This document shows positions 24,641 through 33,499 of a DNA stretch of 64,000 bases, piece after piece. The notes beneath the pieces were generated by a model. That model did not search any database. It was not told the origin of the DNA and worked only from the letters and a program-made list of their open reading frames with translations. The number at the start of each line of letters is the position of its first letter. Within the stretch, counting starts at the first letter, position 1. This stretch comes from Tessaracoccus lacteus (GTDB lineage: Bacteria > Actinomycetota > Actinomycetes > Propionibacteriales > Propionibacteriaceae): the NCBI RefSeq assembly GCF_029917005.1, contig NZ_CP123967.1:124001-188000 (forward strand), in the 5' to 3' direction. Made by a program: the position numbers and the translations under genes.

Positions 24641-26561
24641 GCACTGCGGAACGACGATCACGGCTACCCTCGACGGGGTGGCCCGCGTCGCGCTGGTGGG
24701 CAGCCCAAACGCTGGAAAGACCACCCTCTTCAACGCGCTGACCGGGCTCCGCGCCAAGACCGGGAACTACCCGGGGGTGACGGTTGCCCGCTACGAGGGC
24801 CGCGTCGAGACCGCCAAAGGCTCGGTCGTCGTGGAGGACCTCCCTGGCACCTACTCACTCGACCCGATCAGCCCTGACGAGGAGATCGTCGCGCAGGTCG
24901 TCGAGAACGCCGACGACCTCGACGGCATCCTGGTTGTGCTCGACTCCACCAACCTGACGCGCGGCCTCGGCCTCGTGGCGCAGGTCCAGCAGGCGGGGAG
25001 ACCCGTCGCCATCGTCCTGACGTTCGTCGACGAGCTGTTGCGTCGTGGCGGCAAGCTCGACCCGGCCGCTCTGTCGCGCGCGCTGGGGCTGAAGGTGCTG
25101 CCCGTCATTGCCGGCGAGAAGCGCGGCGTCGCGGCCCTGACCGCCATCATGGGCGATCCGGACAGCTGGACCGCGCCCCCCGTCGCGCCCCCCACCGCCA
25201 CCGACGAGGTCGTCGGATGGGCCCAGTCGGTGGCGAAGGCCGCGCACTACACGCCCCCGCAGCCCGATTCGCTTACCGGCAAGCTCGACGCCGTACTGCT
25301 GCACCCCGTCTGGGGCACTCTCATCTTCTTCGTGACGATGTACCTGTTCTTCCAGACGATCTTCGTGGTGGCGGCGCCGCTGCAGGAGATCTTCGAGGGC
25401 GCGATGACGTCACTCGGCGACATGGTGCGGGGATCGATCTCCAACCCGTATCTGGCGAGCTTCGTCGGCGACGCGATCTTCGGCGGCGTCGGCGGCGTGG
25501 TGGTCTTCCTGCCACAGATCGCCCTGCTGTTCGTGCTGATATCGCTGCTTGAGGGCTCCGGCTACCTGGCGCGCGCCGCGTACCTTATGGACCGAGTGAT
25601 GGCGTTGGCCGGGCTCGAGGGTCGCGCGTTCGTCGCGCTGCTCAGCTCCGTGGCCTGCGCCATCCCCGGCATCATGGCCACCCGCACGCTGCCGTCGGCC
25701 AAGGACCGCATCGCGACCATGATGGGCGCGCCGCTCATGACCTGCTCCGCGCGTCTGCCCGTGTACATCCTGCTGATCGGCATGCTCGTGCCGAGCGACC
25801 TGCGCTGGGGTCCTTTCGGTGCCCAAGGCACGATCATGTTCGGCCTGTACCTGCTGGGCGCCGTCTCAGCCATGATCGCCGCCTGGTTCTTCAGCCGGAT
25901 CGTCGGCCGTTCCCGCACCCCGATGCCGTTCTACATGGAGATGCCCTCGTACCGGATCCCGCGGATGCGCACCGTGCTGCTGAGCGTCTGGGAGGCCTGT
26001 AAGGCGTTCCTGAAGAAGGTCACCTCGATCATCCTGCTCACGACCGTCGTGCTGTGGGTGCTGCTGAACTTCCCGCTGCACAGCGACGCCTCCATGGAGG
26101 CCGCCGGCGTCAACAACTCCGATGAGGTCGCCGTCGCCGCGTACACCATCGACAACTCCGCAGCCGCCGCCATCGGCAAGGCCATCGAGCCCGTCTTCGA
26201 GCCGCTGGGCTTCGACTGGCGCGTCAACATCGGCGTCCTGTCCTCTCTGGCCGCCCGTGAGGTGTTCGTCGCGACGATGGGCCAGGTCGCTTCCGCGGCC
26301 GACCCGGAGGATCCCGCCGCCGCCCTGGAGAACATGACGTACACGTCGGGCCCGAACGAGGGGACCCCGGTGTTCACGCCCCCGACGATCGCCGCTCTGC
26401 TGGTGTTCTTCGTCTACGCGATGCAGTGCATGTCGACGCTCGGCGTGATGCGCCGCGAGACGGGCGGCTGGAAGTGGCCGGCCATCGCGTTCGGCTACAT
26501 GAGCGTCGTCGCGTGGGTGACGGCGTTCGCGGCGCACACCGTCGTCAGCCTGGTGATGTGA
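24633..26561 (+). CDS. feoB: Ferrous iron transport protein B
   Basis: A 642-residue Fe(II) permease. The N-terminal G domain has G1 GSPNAGKT (23-30), the switch TGNYPGVTVA, G3 DLPGTYSL and a G4-like region TFVDEL; the membrane half has the two gate repeats, including SVACAIPGIMATRT (near 345) with the conserved cysteine and TCSARLPVYILL. It overlaps feoA by 8 bases and its stop overlaps the next gene's ATG (TGATG). Length is shorter than enteric FeoB but typical of actinomycetes. Confidence 0.93.
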   Translation: MSEHCGTTITATLDGVARVALVGSPNAGKTTLFNALTGLRAKTGNYPGVTVARYEGRVETAKGSVVVEDLPGTYSLDPISPDEEIVAQVVENADDLDGILVVLDSTNLTRGLGLVAQVQQAGRPVAIVLTFVDELLRRGGKLDPAALSRALGLKVLPVIAGEKRGVAALTAIMGDPDSWTAPPVAPPTATDEVVGWAQSVAKAAHYTPPQPDSLTGKLDAVLLHPVWGTLIFFVTMYLFFQTIFVVAAPLQEIFEGAMTSLGDMVRGSISNPYLASFVGDAIFGGVGGVVVFLPQIALLFVLISLLEGSGYLARAAYLMDRVMALAGLEGRAFVALLSSVACAIPGIMATRTLPSAKDRIATMMGAPLMTCSARLPVYILLIGMLVPSDLRWGPFGAQGTIMFGLYLLGAVSAMIAAWFFSRIVGRSRTPMPFYMEMPSYRIPRMRTVLLSVWEACKAFLKKVTSIILLTTVVLWVLLNFPLHSDASMEAAGVNNSDEVAVAAYTIDNSAAAAIGKAIEPVFEPLGFDWRVNIGVLSSLAAREVFVATMGQVASAADPEDPAAALENMTYTSGPNEGTPVFTPPTIAALLVFFVYAMQCMSTLGVMRRETGGWKWPAIAFGYMSVVAWVTAFAAHTVVSLVM

Positions 26562-27136
26562 TGAAGCGCGTCATCCACCCCCAGACCACCCCGGTCGACC
26601 CGCGGGCCGTGCGCTGGGTCACCGACACCGACCTCCCCGTCGGCGTCGTGTGGCGCGCGCCCGGCACGCTCGGGCCGCTGATGGAGTACGGAGTGCTTAC
26701 GAAGGTCTACGTCGAGCGCGGCGGTGTGTGGACGTGGCTCGCGCCCGGCAAGAGCTGGACCGAGCACGGGCCGCGCATCCGCGACGCCGTCGCCTCGGCG
26801 CTCGACCTGGACGGCTGGCAGGTCCAGGAGCGGTCGGCCGACGTGCTGGAGACCGTGGCGCGCGACGTCCTCGAGGGCGAGCTGGGGGAGTACATCGCGT
26901 CGCATGGCGGGGCCATCCGCGTCATCTCGGCGACGGAGGACACGCTCACGCTGGACTTCGGCGGCGCCTGCGAGGACTGCCCGGCCGCGGGGAGCACCAT
27001 GCATGACCGCATCGAGTCCGCCGTCAGGGCGCGGTACCCGGAGTTGCAGTCCGTCGCGCGCATCCCGATGGACCCGAAGGCCAAGGGCTTCCTGGGCCTG
27101 CCGTCGCCGAGCAGTCGCGTCCGCAGCCGCTGCTGA
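26561..27136 (+). CDS. Nfu/NifU-type iron-sulfur scaffold protein
   Basis: A 191-residue protein coupled to feoB by a TGATG overlap. The C-terminal domain (about 95-165) is NifU-like: GGAIRVISATEDTLTLDFGG followed by ACEDCPAAGST, where Cys137 and Cys140 match the CxxC cluster ligand site. The N-terminal 90 residues may be an Nfu-N-like domain. Such proteins pass Fe-S clusters to targets. Being in one transcript with feoAB suggests direct coupling of iron uptake with cluster assembly, or a role in place of FeoC; this is inference. Confidence 0.8.
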   Translation: MKRVIHPQTTPVDPRAVRWVTDTDLPVGVVWRAPGTLGPLMEYGVLTKVYVERGGVWTWLAPGKSWTEHGPRIRDAVASALDLDGWQVQERSADVLETVARDVLEGELGEYIASHGGAIRVISATEDTLTLDFGGACEDCPAAGSTMHDRIESAVRARYPELQSVARIPMDPKAKGFLGLPSPSSRVRSRC

Positions 27137-27246
27137 CCGACGCCACCCTTCCTGACGGACGCTACCGCTAGCGACACATGCCACCGCCATGGCGGTGGCA
27201 TGTGCACCGACGGGTGGCGTCGGTCGGTAAGGGTGGCGTCCGTCAG
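27135..27246. repeat. Crossed inverted repeats around a perfect 30-bp palindrome
   Basis: A perfect palindrome centred on CCATGG spans 27175-27204 (half site CACATGCCACCGCCA). Outside it GACCGACGCCACCC (27135-27148) pairs with GGGTGGCGTCGGTC (27212-27225), and CTGACGGACGCTACC (27152-27166) with GGTGGCGTCCGTCAG (27232-27246, one mismatch). The order left1-left2-palindrome-right1-right2 means the outer pairs cross. It directly follows nfu and may also end that transcript. Confidence 0.85.
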
Positions 27247-27361
27247 CAAGGGTGGCGCCTGGCGAAACGCACGACGGTGGGGAGGACTGGCAAGCAGATC
27301 GTGGTTTCCGTCGGCCGGCCGACGGAACGCACGATCGACCTCGCGAGGTACTGGGCGGGGC

Positions 27362-27535
27362 TTCGCCTCGCTGCGCTCGGCGCCCTTCGACAGGCTCAGG
27401 GAACCGGGGCGGGCTCAGGGAACCGGGCGGGCTCAGGGAACCGGGGCGGGCTCAGGGAACCGGGCGGGCTCAGGGAACCGGGCGGGCTCAGGGACCGACA
27501 GGCTCAGGGACCGACAGGCTCAGGGACCGACAGCC
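27362..27535. repeat. TTCGACAGGCTCAGG-family repeat cluster
   Basis: CTTCGACAGGCTCAGGGAAC at about 27387 is followed by six or so CGGGCGGGCTCAGGGAACCG units and three GGGACCGACAGGCTCA units up to the stop of the minus-strand oxidoreductase. Together with the palindrome block it fills the 27137-27535 gap. Confidence 0.85.
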
Positions 27536-28555
27536 TCAGGGGAGCGGGGTCTCCCAACCCTCGAGGACCAACTTGCCGGCCGTGCGACCTGACTCGATGC
27601 GGGCGTGCGCGTCGCGCAGGTTGGCCGCGTTGATGGGGCGCAGGACGGCGGTGGTCGTCGGCTGCACCTGGCCGGCCTCGACGAGGTCTGCGAGCCGGTC
27701 GAGGATGAAGTGCTGCTCGATCATGTCCGGCGTCTGGAACAGGGCGCGGGTGAACATCGACTCCCAGTGCCAGCTGATCGACTTCGGCTTCAGCGGCGTC
27801 ACGTCGGCAGGGCCGTTGTCGATGGCGACGATGTGGCCACCGGCCCTGGTCAGGTCCACATACGCCGGGATCTGGCCCTGCGAGTGCGACGAGAACACCC
27901 AGTCGACGCCGCCCGGCGCGACCCGCAAGACCTGCTCGACAAGGTCGCCGCGGTGGTTGACAACGTGGTCTGCGCCGAGTCGTCGCACCCACGCGCCGCG
28001 CTCGTCGTCGGAGGCGGTCGCGATGACCTGCACATCGGGCAGCAGGACCTCGGCCAGCTGCAGCATGACTGCCCCGACGCCGCCCGTCGCGCCGATCACC
28101 AGCAGGTGACCCGACGACGCGGCCGTGAGGCCGAGCCGGTCGAACAGGCACTCCCACGCCGTCAGGCTCGTCAGGGGCAGGGACGCCGCGTCGGCGAAAG
28201 ACACGTTGCGGGGCCGCCGTCCGACGATCCGCTCGTCGACGGCCTGGAACTGCTGGTTGCTGCCCGGCCGGTTGGTGACGCCGGCGTAGAACACCTCGTC
28301 GCCCGGGGCGAACAGCGTCACCTCGTCCCCGACCGCCTCGACGGTGCCCGCCGCGTCGAAGCCGAGCACGCGGAGCCCGTCGGGCCTGACCTGCAGACGC
28401 TGCTTGGTGTCGATCGGGTTGACCGAGACGGCCTCCACCCGGACCAGCAGGTCGTGTGGGCGGAGCTCAGTGCGCTCGACCTGGGCGTCGACCAGTGACG
28501 CGGGGTCCGAGGCGGGCAACGAATCGTGGTAGCCGACGGCGGCGTGGGTACTCAT
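27536..28555 (-). CDS. Zinc-type MDR oxidoreductase (quinone oxidoreductase/zinc-binding dehydrogenase family, ZADH1-like)
   Basis: A 339-residue NADPH-dependent medium-chain reductase without the structural zinc cysteines. VRVEAVSVNPIDTK near residue 42, LGFDAAGTVEAVG near 64 and the nucleotide motif VIGATGGVGAVMLQLA near 152 are typical. WETPLP at the C-terminus matches the group annotated as zinc-binding alcohol dehydrogenase family protein. ATG start; substrate unknown, probably enones or quinones. Confidence 0.85.
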   Translation of the reverse strand: MSTHAAVGYHDSLPASDPASLVDAQVERTELRPHDLLVRVEAVSVNPIDTKQRLQVRPDGLRVLGFDAAGTVEAVGDEVTLFAPGDEVFYAGVTNRPGSNQQFQAVDERIVGRRPRNVSFADAASLPLTSLTAWECLFDRLGLTAASSGHLLVIGATGGVGAVMLQLAEVLLPDVQVIATASDDERGAWVRRLGADHVVNHRGDLVEQVLRVAPGGVDWVFSSHSQGQIPAYVDLTRAGGHIVAIDNGPADVTPLKPKSISWHWESMFTRALFQTPDMIEQHFILDRLADLVEAGQVQPTTTAVLRPINAANLRDAHARIESGRTAGKLVLEGWETPLP

Positions 28556-28631
28556 GACCCAAGCCTGCCGTGGCCGCCGGGCCTTGTCGAGACGTCCTGA
28601 GTAGCCCGGCGAACTGCCCCGTCACCATCCT

Positions 28632-28717
28632 GCGATGAGCACGACACACTTGTCGTTGGGGATGTGACCGTTCAGGTCGGGCAATTCCGACGATGAGCAG
28701 TGTGTCGTGCTCATCGC
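28632..28717. repeat. 85-bp inverted-end element, copy 5
   Basis: Both ends intact: GCGATGAGCACGACACACTT at the left and GTGTGTCGTGCTCATCGC at the right, with a second GATGAGCA inside the right arm where other copies have GACGACAA. It lies in the gap between two minus-strand genes. Confidence 0.85.
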
Positions 28718-28785
28718 GACTCGGTGGGCCGGGGGTCGCTGCCGCGTCGCTGAACGGGACCGATGGGGGAGGGTTCGTGTGGCGA

Positions 28786-30003
28786 TCAGGCGGGCGACGG
28801 GGCCGAGCTGTGCTTCGGCTCCTCGTCGGGGGTGCGCGCCGGGCCGACGGTGATCGCCGCGATGCCCGTCGTGAGCGGCACGGACAGGATCAGGCCGATC
28901 GCCGACGCGAACGTCCGGACCACCTCGCCGGCGAACATCTCCTGGCCCAACAGCGCGATGGTGTCGCGGGCCGTGAAGTAGAGCAGCAGGATGATCGTCA
29001 GCGCCGATCCGGCGTAGGCGAACACGATGGTGTAGATCGTCGACGCGATGTGGTCGCGCCCGATCCTCATGCCTGCAGTGAAGACCTGCATGCGCGTCCA
29101 CTGCGGCGCGGCGGCGCGCAGCTCCCACGCGGCGGAGGCCTGCGTGATGGTGACGTCGTTGAGGACGCCGAGGCCGCCGATGATGATGCCGACCATCAGC
29201 AGGTCCTGGAAGTTGATGGCGGGGGCGAGCTGGGAGAGGTCGTACTCGTTCTCGTCGGCGAATCCCGACAGGCGGGCCATCTCGACCGAGATCGCGCCCA
29301 GCCCGGTGATTACCGCAAGCCCGAGCAGCGTGCCGGCGAGCGCCGCCGACGTGCGCAGCGATATCCCGTGCGCGATGTAGAGGACGATGAACATGATGAC
29401 GGTCGACCCGGCAAGCGCGACGGCCATGCCGGGCTTGCCGACGATGACCGCGGGCAGCATGAAGCCCAGCAGGATCCACGCGCCGGCCGCCAGTCCGACC
29501 AGCGCAAGCAGGCCGCGGAGCCGCGCGACCGCGACCACCGCGACGACGAACATCACGGCCAGCGCGATCAGCACCGGCAGCCGGTGGACTCCGCTGAAGG
29601 AGTAGACCACCTCGCCGTCGCCGGTGGGGACGCGGGCGATCTCGATGATGTCGCCCGGCCGCAGCCCGTTGTTGACGCTGCCGCCGCTGAGCACGACGTC
29701 GGCGGTCTCGCCCGCGTAGGCGCCGTCGTTGATGGTCACGTTGGCCGTCTTGCAGGCGGCGCTGTCGATCGCGTCGGCGCACCCGATCGCGACGGAGTTG
29801 ATCGTCGCGTCCTCGTACGTGACGCCCGGCGCGTCGCCCACCTTCTGCAGCGCCGACGACAGCTCGGTCGACGACGGCCACAACCAGATCATCGCCGCGA
29901 CCGCGATCACGCCGACGACCGCGAGGAATCCGATCAGCGTCGTGCGGGCGCGCTGGCCGACCGCGACCTCGGGGACGGGTCCGTGGGAGTGTCCGTGAGC
30001 CAT
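28786..30003 (-). CDS. YibE/F family membrane protein
   Basis: A 405-residue protein with a His-rich start (MAHGHSHGP), one early membrane segment, an extracytoplasmic domain of about 130 residues with two cysteines (AIGCADAIDSAACKTA) and a C-terminal block of about seven membrane segments. IVLYIAHGISLRTSAALAGT, LGVLNDVTITQASAAWEL and FAYAGSALTIILLL are YibE/F family landmarks. The function of the family is not known. ATG at 30003 gives the family-like N-terminus; longer starts run into the neighbouring promoter. Confidence 0.85.
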   Translation of the reverse strand: MAHGHSHGPVPEVAVGQRARTTLIGFLAVVGVIAVAAMIWLWPSSTELSSALQKVGDAPGVTYEDATINSVAIGCADAIDSAACKTANVTINDGAYAGETADVVLSGGSVNNGLRPGDIIEIARVPTGDGEVVYSFSGVHRLPVLIALAVMFVVAVVAVARLRGLLALVGLAAGAWILLGFMLPAVIVGKPGMAVALAGSTVIMFIVLYIAHGISLRTSAALAGTLLGLAVITGLGAISVEMARLSGFADENEYDLSQLAPAINFQDLLMVGIIIGGLGVLNDVTITQASAAWELRAAAPQWTRMQVFTAGMRIGRDHIASTIYTIVFAYAGSALTIILLLYFTARDTIALLGQEMFAGEVVRTFASAIGLILSVPLTTGIAAITVGPARTPDEEPKHSSAPSPA

Positions 30004-30100
30004 GGGGACAAACCTATCGGTGGCCCCTGCACGGGCCGCCTCCAGCCGGCGGCCGGCGGACTCGGGAACACCGATCCACAGGCGTACAGTTGAAAGCGAG

Positions 30101-30283
30101 ATGACCGCAGAAACACCCGCCAGGACCCGCCGCCGCCCGGACCCTAAGTGTCCGCTGCGACCCGGCGAGCCCTGCACGCTGTGCCAGTACGACGTGCACG
30201 GCCCCGAGGACTGCCCGCTGGTCTACCTGATCATGAACGACCCCGAGGACCGCGAGGCCTGGGCCGAGTCGCGCAGGCACTGA
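30101..30283 (+). CDS. Small cysteine-containing protein (DUF6767-like)
   Basis: A 60-residue protein with KCPLRPGEPCTLCQYDVHG then PEDCPLVYLIMNDPEDREAW. Four Cys in CxxxxxxxCxxC...C arrangement suggest a small metal or Fe-S site. I recall similar short actinobacterial proteins (DUF6767), without certainty. It is divergent from the YibE/F gene and followed 43 bases later by the rhomboid gene. Confidence 0.7.
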   Translation: MTAETPARTRRRPDPKCPLRPGEPCTLCQYDVHGPEDCPLVYLIMNDPEDREAWAESRRH

Positions 30284-30325
30284 CCCCGCCGGGGTTGGTT
30301 GGCTCCGCTCGATATCCTGCGGGGC

Positions 30326-31225
30326 ATGGACGACGTCGCCCCGACCTGTTACCGGCACCCGGGAGTCGAGACCCGCATCACGTGTCAGCGGTGCGAGCGA
30401 CCCATCTGCCCGGAGTGCATGGTCCCAGGCGCCGTCGGCTTCCAGTGCCCCGAATGCGTGAGTCGGGGCCACAAGGAGACGCGCCAGCTGTCGCTGCCCT
30501 ACGGCGGAGAGCGGTCGACGAACCCCAAGCTGACGACGCTGGTGCTGATCGGCATCAACGCGGCGATCTTCGTCCTCATACAGCTCGCCGGCGCGTCGAA
30601 CCGGGCGCTGACGAACACGCTCGCGCTGATGCCGGCGAACCGGTGCCAGATCATGGCCGACGGCACCTTCTTCACCAACCAGCAGGCGTGCGAGACGCTC
30701 GGCATGACGTGGGGCTACGGGCTGGCCAGCGAGCCGTGGCAGCTCATCACGTCCGGATTCACGCACGTCGAGGCGATGCACATCCTGTTCAACATGGCCG
30801 TGCTCTACATGCTCGGCCCGAACCTGGAGGCGATCCTCGGGCGCGCCCGCTTCCTGGCCGTCTACCTCATCGCGCTGATCGGCGGGTCGGCGTCCGTCAT
30901 GCTGTTCACCGAGCCCTGGACGCAGACGCTGGGTGCCTCCGGCGCGATCTACGGCATCCTCGGCGCCTACCTGATCGCCGCCATCAAGCACCGCGGAGAC
31001 CCACGCACGATCCTGATGTGGCTGACGATCAACATCGCGTTCTCGTTCATCTTCGCCAACGTCTCCTGGCAGGGGCACATCGGCGGCCTGGTCGCGGGCA
31101 CCGCGGCCACGGCGATCATCATGCTGCTCCCGAAGGAGTGGCGACGCTACCAGTGGCTCCTGCTCGGGCTCCTGGCCGTGGCGCTGGTGGCTGTCGCCTT
31201 CGTGCGCGCCGCTGCCCTGGCCTGA
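30326..31225 (+). CDS. Rhomboid-family intramembrane serine protease with N-terminal zinc finger
   Basis: A 299-residue protein. Residues 8-49 hold a B-box-like zinc finger with Cys8, Cys20, Cys23, Cys28, Cys31, Cys41, Cys44 and His residues (CQRCERPICPECM). The membrane domain has the catalytic GASGAIYG (Ser) and WQGHIGG (His), plus FNMAVLYMLGPNLE after the first helices. Rhomboids cut substrate proteins within the membrane. The finger-rhomboid layout is common in actinomycetes. ATG at 30326, with GCGGGG as weak ribosome site. Confidence 0.88.
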   Translation: MDDVAPTCYRHPGVETRITCQRCERPICPECMVPGAVGFQCPECVSRGHKETRQLSLPYGGERSTNPKLTTLVLIGINAAIFVLIQLAGASNRALTNTLALMPANRCQIMADGTFFTNQQACETLGMTWGYGLASEPWQLITSGFTHVEAMHILFNMAVLYMLGPNLEAILGRARFLAVYLIALIGGSASVMLFTEPWTQTLGASGAIYGILGAYLIAAIKHRGDPRTILMWLTINIAFSFIFANVSWQGHIGGLVAGTAATAIIMLLPKEWRRYQWLLLGLLAVALVAVAFVRAAALA

Positions 31226-31226
31226 G

Positions 31227-32123
31227 TCAGGCCAGCGCCCGGCGCAGCGCAGCGGTCACGTCGCGGTCGAGGAACTCGAAGCCCGATCCCTCCAGTCGTG
31301 CGGAGCTCACGCGCTGGTCGGTGTTGACGAGTTCGTCGTAGCCCTGGCGCCCGAGCAGCAGCATCGGGCCGACGGCGGGGGTCGGTAGCCATGACGGCCG
31401 GTGGGTCGCCGCGCCGACCTCCTTCGCGAACTGCCCCTGCGTCACGGGCTCTGGCCCGACCGCGTTGACGCGACCCGACAGCGACGGCGTCTGGCCGGCG
31501 TGGACGTAGGCACGGGCCAGGTCCTCCAGCGAGATCCAGCTCAGCCACGCGTCGCGCCTTGTCAGCGGCCCGCCGAGCCCGAGTCGGAACAGGGGGAGCT
31601 GCTGCTGCAGCACGCCGCCGTTGCCGCTCAGCACGATGCCGGTGCGGAGCAGGACCGTGCGGACGCCGGCTGCGGTCGCGTGACGGGACGCGCGCTCCCA
31701 GGTGGCGACGACGTCGGCGAGGAACCCGTCCCCACGCGTCGAGCCCTCCGTCAGCAGCTCGCCCGGCCGACGGGGGCCGTAGAAGCCGATCGCGGACGCC
31801 TGTACCAGCGTCCGGCTCCCGGGGTCGGCGGCCAGGGCCTCTGCGAGGGTGGTGGTCGCGTCGAGGCGTGAGCGCAGGATGGCGGCCCGGTGCTCGTCGG
31901 TGAAGCGACCCCCGATGGTCTCCCCGGACAGGTTCACGACGACGTCGACGCCGTCGAGCGCGCCGTCGGGGAGTGCGTGGGTGGCGGGATCCCAGGCGAT
32001 CTCGTCGGGGCCGTTGGGTCTGCGCCGCACGAGGCGGACGACGGTGTGGTCGCCGTGGCGCAGCAGCTGGACGAGGCGGGTGCCGACGAGCCCGGAGGAT
32101 CCGGAGATGAGCCAGGTGGACAT
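31227..32123 (-). CDS. SDR-family epimerase (TIGR01777/YfcH type)
   Basis: A 298-residue extended short-chain dehydrogenase-like protein: GSSGLVGTRLVQLL near residue 8, VVVNLSGETIGGRFTDEHR near 60 and QASAIGFYGPRR near 108 with the YxxxK-like tyrosine region, plus the C-terminal DUF1731 part (SARLEGSGFEF). Function of the family is not fixed; a nucleotide-sugar epimerase role is assumed. It converges tail to tail with the rhomboid gene with one base between. Confidence 0.88.
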   Translation of the reverse strand: MSTWLISGSSGLVGTRLVQLLRHGDHTVVRLVRRRPNGPDEIAWDPATHALPDGALDGVDVVVNLSGETIGGRFTDEHRAAILRSRLDATTTLAEALAADPGSRTLVQASAIGFYGPRRPGELLTEGSTRGDGFLADVVATWERASRHATAAGVRTVLLRTGIVLSGNGGVLQQQLPLFRLGLGGPLTRRDAWLSWISLEDLARAYVHAGQTPSLSGRVNAVGPEPVTQGQFAKEVGAATHRPSWLPTPAVGPMLLLGRQGYDELVNTDQRVSSARLEGSGFEFLDRDVTAALRRALA

Positions 32124-32253
32124 GATTCAGCCTCTCACAGGGGACATGCCCAGCGACAGGGGTGGGACGACAGGGATCTGACAACCGTCGCACACTCGCC
32201 GCCCCCAGTGTCGGGTGCCACGCGAGCAGCCGAAGCCTGCCTACGATGGCGGT

Positions 32254-33270
32254 ATGAGTGAAGATGCGCTGGTGCTGGTCGGCAACGACAAGGGTGGGAC
32301 CGTCTCCACGCTCCGCGTGAGCGACGACGCGCTGGAGGTCGTCGCGACCACCGAGGTCGGCGTCGGCTGCTCGACCTTCGCGGTTGACGGTGACCTGGTC
32401 TACGTCGCGGTGAAGGAGCCCGCCCCGGCGGTGGTGACGATGCGGCTCGACCGCACCTCCGGCGCCCTGACCGAGGTGGCCCGCCGGCACGTCCCCGACC
32501 CGCTGGGCTACGTCGCGATCGTCGGCGGGGCGACCCTGCTGGTCGCTTCGTATCACGGGGGCTGGGCGGCGTCGTACCCCGTCGCCGACGGCGTGATCGG
32601 CGAACCCGCGAGCCGCGTCGAGTACCGCAACGCGCACGCCGCCGTCGCGGACCCGACCGGCCAGAACGCCTATGTCGTGTCGCTCGGCTCGGACGTGATC
32701 GGGCAGTACTCCATCGGCATGGACTCGGAACTCGTCGAGCTGTCCGAACCCGTGGTCCACGTCACTCCTGGCGTCGGCCCGCGTCATCTGGTGGTCGCGC
32801 CGGACGGCCGCAACGCCTACGTGATCACGGAGTTCACCGGTGAGGCCATCCGCTTCGACCGCTCCGAGGGCGGCCGCCTCGAGCGGCGCGAGGAGGTCCC
32901 CGTTCACGACGCCACCCGCGGGCTGCGCACGAGCGCGCTCGGCCTCGACCCCAAGGCCGGGCACCTCATCTGGGGCGCCGACATCGCGCTCGCCGCCGAC
33001 GGCCGCTGGCTCCTGTGCACCGAACGCAGCGAGTCGACGGTGGCCGCCGTCGAGCTCGACGGCGAGGGCAGGCTGAGCGACAAGGTCGTCTTCACCGACA
33101 CCGAGGCTCAGCCCCGCGGCCTCACCGTCGGCCCCGACGGCACCACGGTGATCGTCGTCGGCGAGGTGTCCGGCCACGCGTCGCTCTACCGCCTGGCCGA
33201 CAACGGGACCATGGTCCTCTCCGACCGTGTGGAGACCGGCAAGGGCCCGAACTGGGTCCGCTTCGTCTGA
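32254..33270 (+). CDS. Lactonase family beta-propeller protein (6-phosphogluconolactonase type)
   Basis: A 338-residue seven-bladed propeller of the YbhE/lactonase family: repeated blades with DPTGQNAYVVS, APDGRNAYVITEF and AADGRWLLCTERSE, and a late QPRGLTVGPDGTTVIV. It may hydrolyse 6-phosphogluconolactone or another sugar lactone in the cytoplasm. ATG at 32254 is chosen because the protein then starts with the first blade (ALVLVGNDKGG). Confidence 0.82.
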   Translation: MSEDALVLVGNDKGGTVSTLRVSDDALEVVATTEVGVGCSTFAVDGDLVYVAVKEPAPAVVTMRLDRTSGALTEVARRHVPDPLGYVAIVGGATLLVASYHGGWAASYPVADGVIGEPASRVEYRNAHAAVADPTGQNAYVVSLGSDVIGQYSIGMDSELVELSEPVVHVTPGVGPRHLVVAPDGRNAYVITEFTGEAIRFDRSEGGRLERREEVPVHDATRGLRTSALGLDPKAGHLIWGADIALAADGRWLLCTERSESTVAAVELDGEGRLSDKVVFTDTEAQPRGLTVGPDGTTVIVVGEVSGHASLYRLADNGTMVLSDRVETGKGPNWVRFV

Positions 33271-33370
33271 GCGGTCCACCCCCTGTGTACAACCCGTGCC
33301 AGCGCCGTCCCCAGGCTTTCCACGCTCAGAATCCAGCGCTGTGCACCGCCCATGGGGATAATGCACCGAC

Positions 33371-33402
33371 TTATCCACACACTTGTTCACACCTGCGGAT
33401 AA
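33371..33402. promoter_or_regulatory. Inverted pair of DnaA-box-like sites
   Basis: TTATCCACA (33371-33379) equals the consensus DnaA box, and TGCGGATAA (33394-33402) is its near reverse complement, 14 bases away. The gap sits between the lactonase and a pseudogene. No replication gene is nearby. Confidence 0.4.
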
Positions 33403-33499
33403 GTCTTACACCGATGTAGTTACGCGACTGACGCGCGTTGGTTTTCGGGCCTGGCCCCGGTTCCCTTGAGCCTGGTTCCGGTTCCCTGAGCACTTCGGC

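Noticed and set aside
28622-29881. Long minus-strand open frame overlapping the YibE/F gene
   Set aside because: It is Arg/Pro-rich, out of frame with the well-supported membrane protein and begins inside repeat copy 5; typical of high-GC shadow frames.
33300-33420. Chromosomal replication origin
   Set aside because: Only two DnaA-like boxes, no AT-rich unwinding region and no dnaA, dnaN or rpmH nearby.
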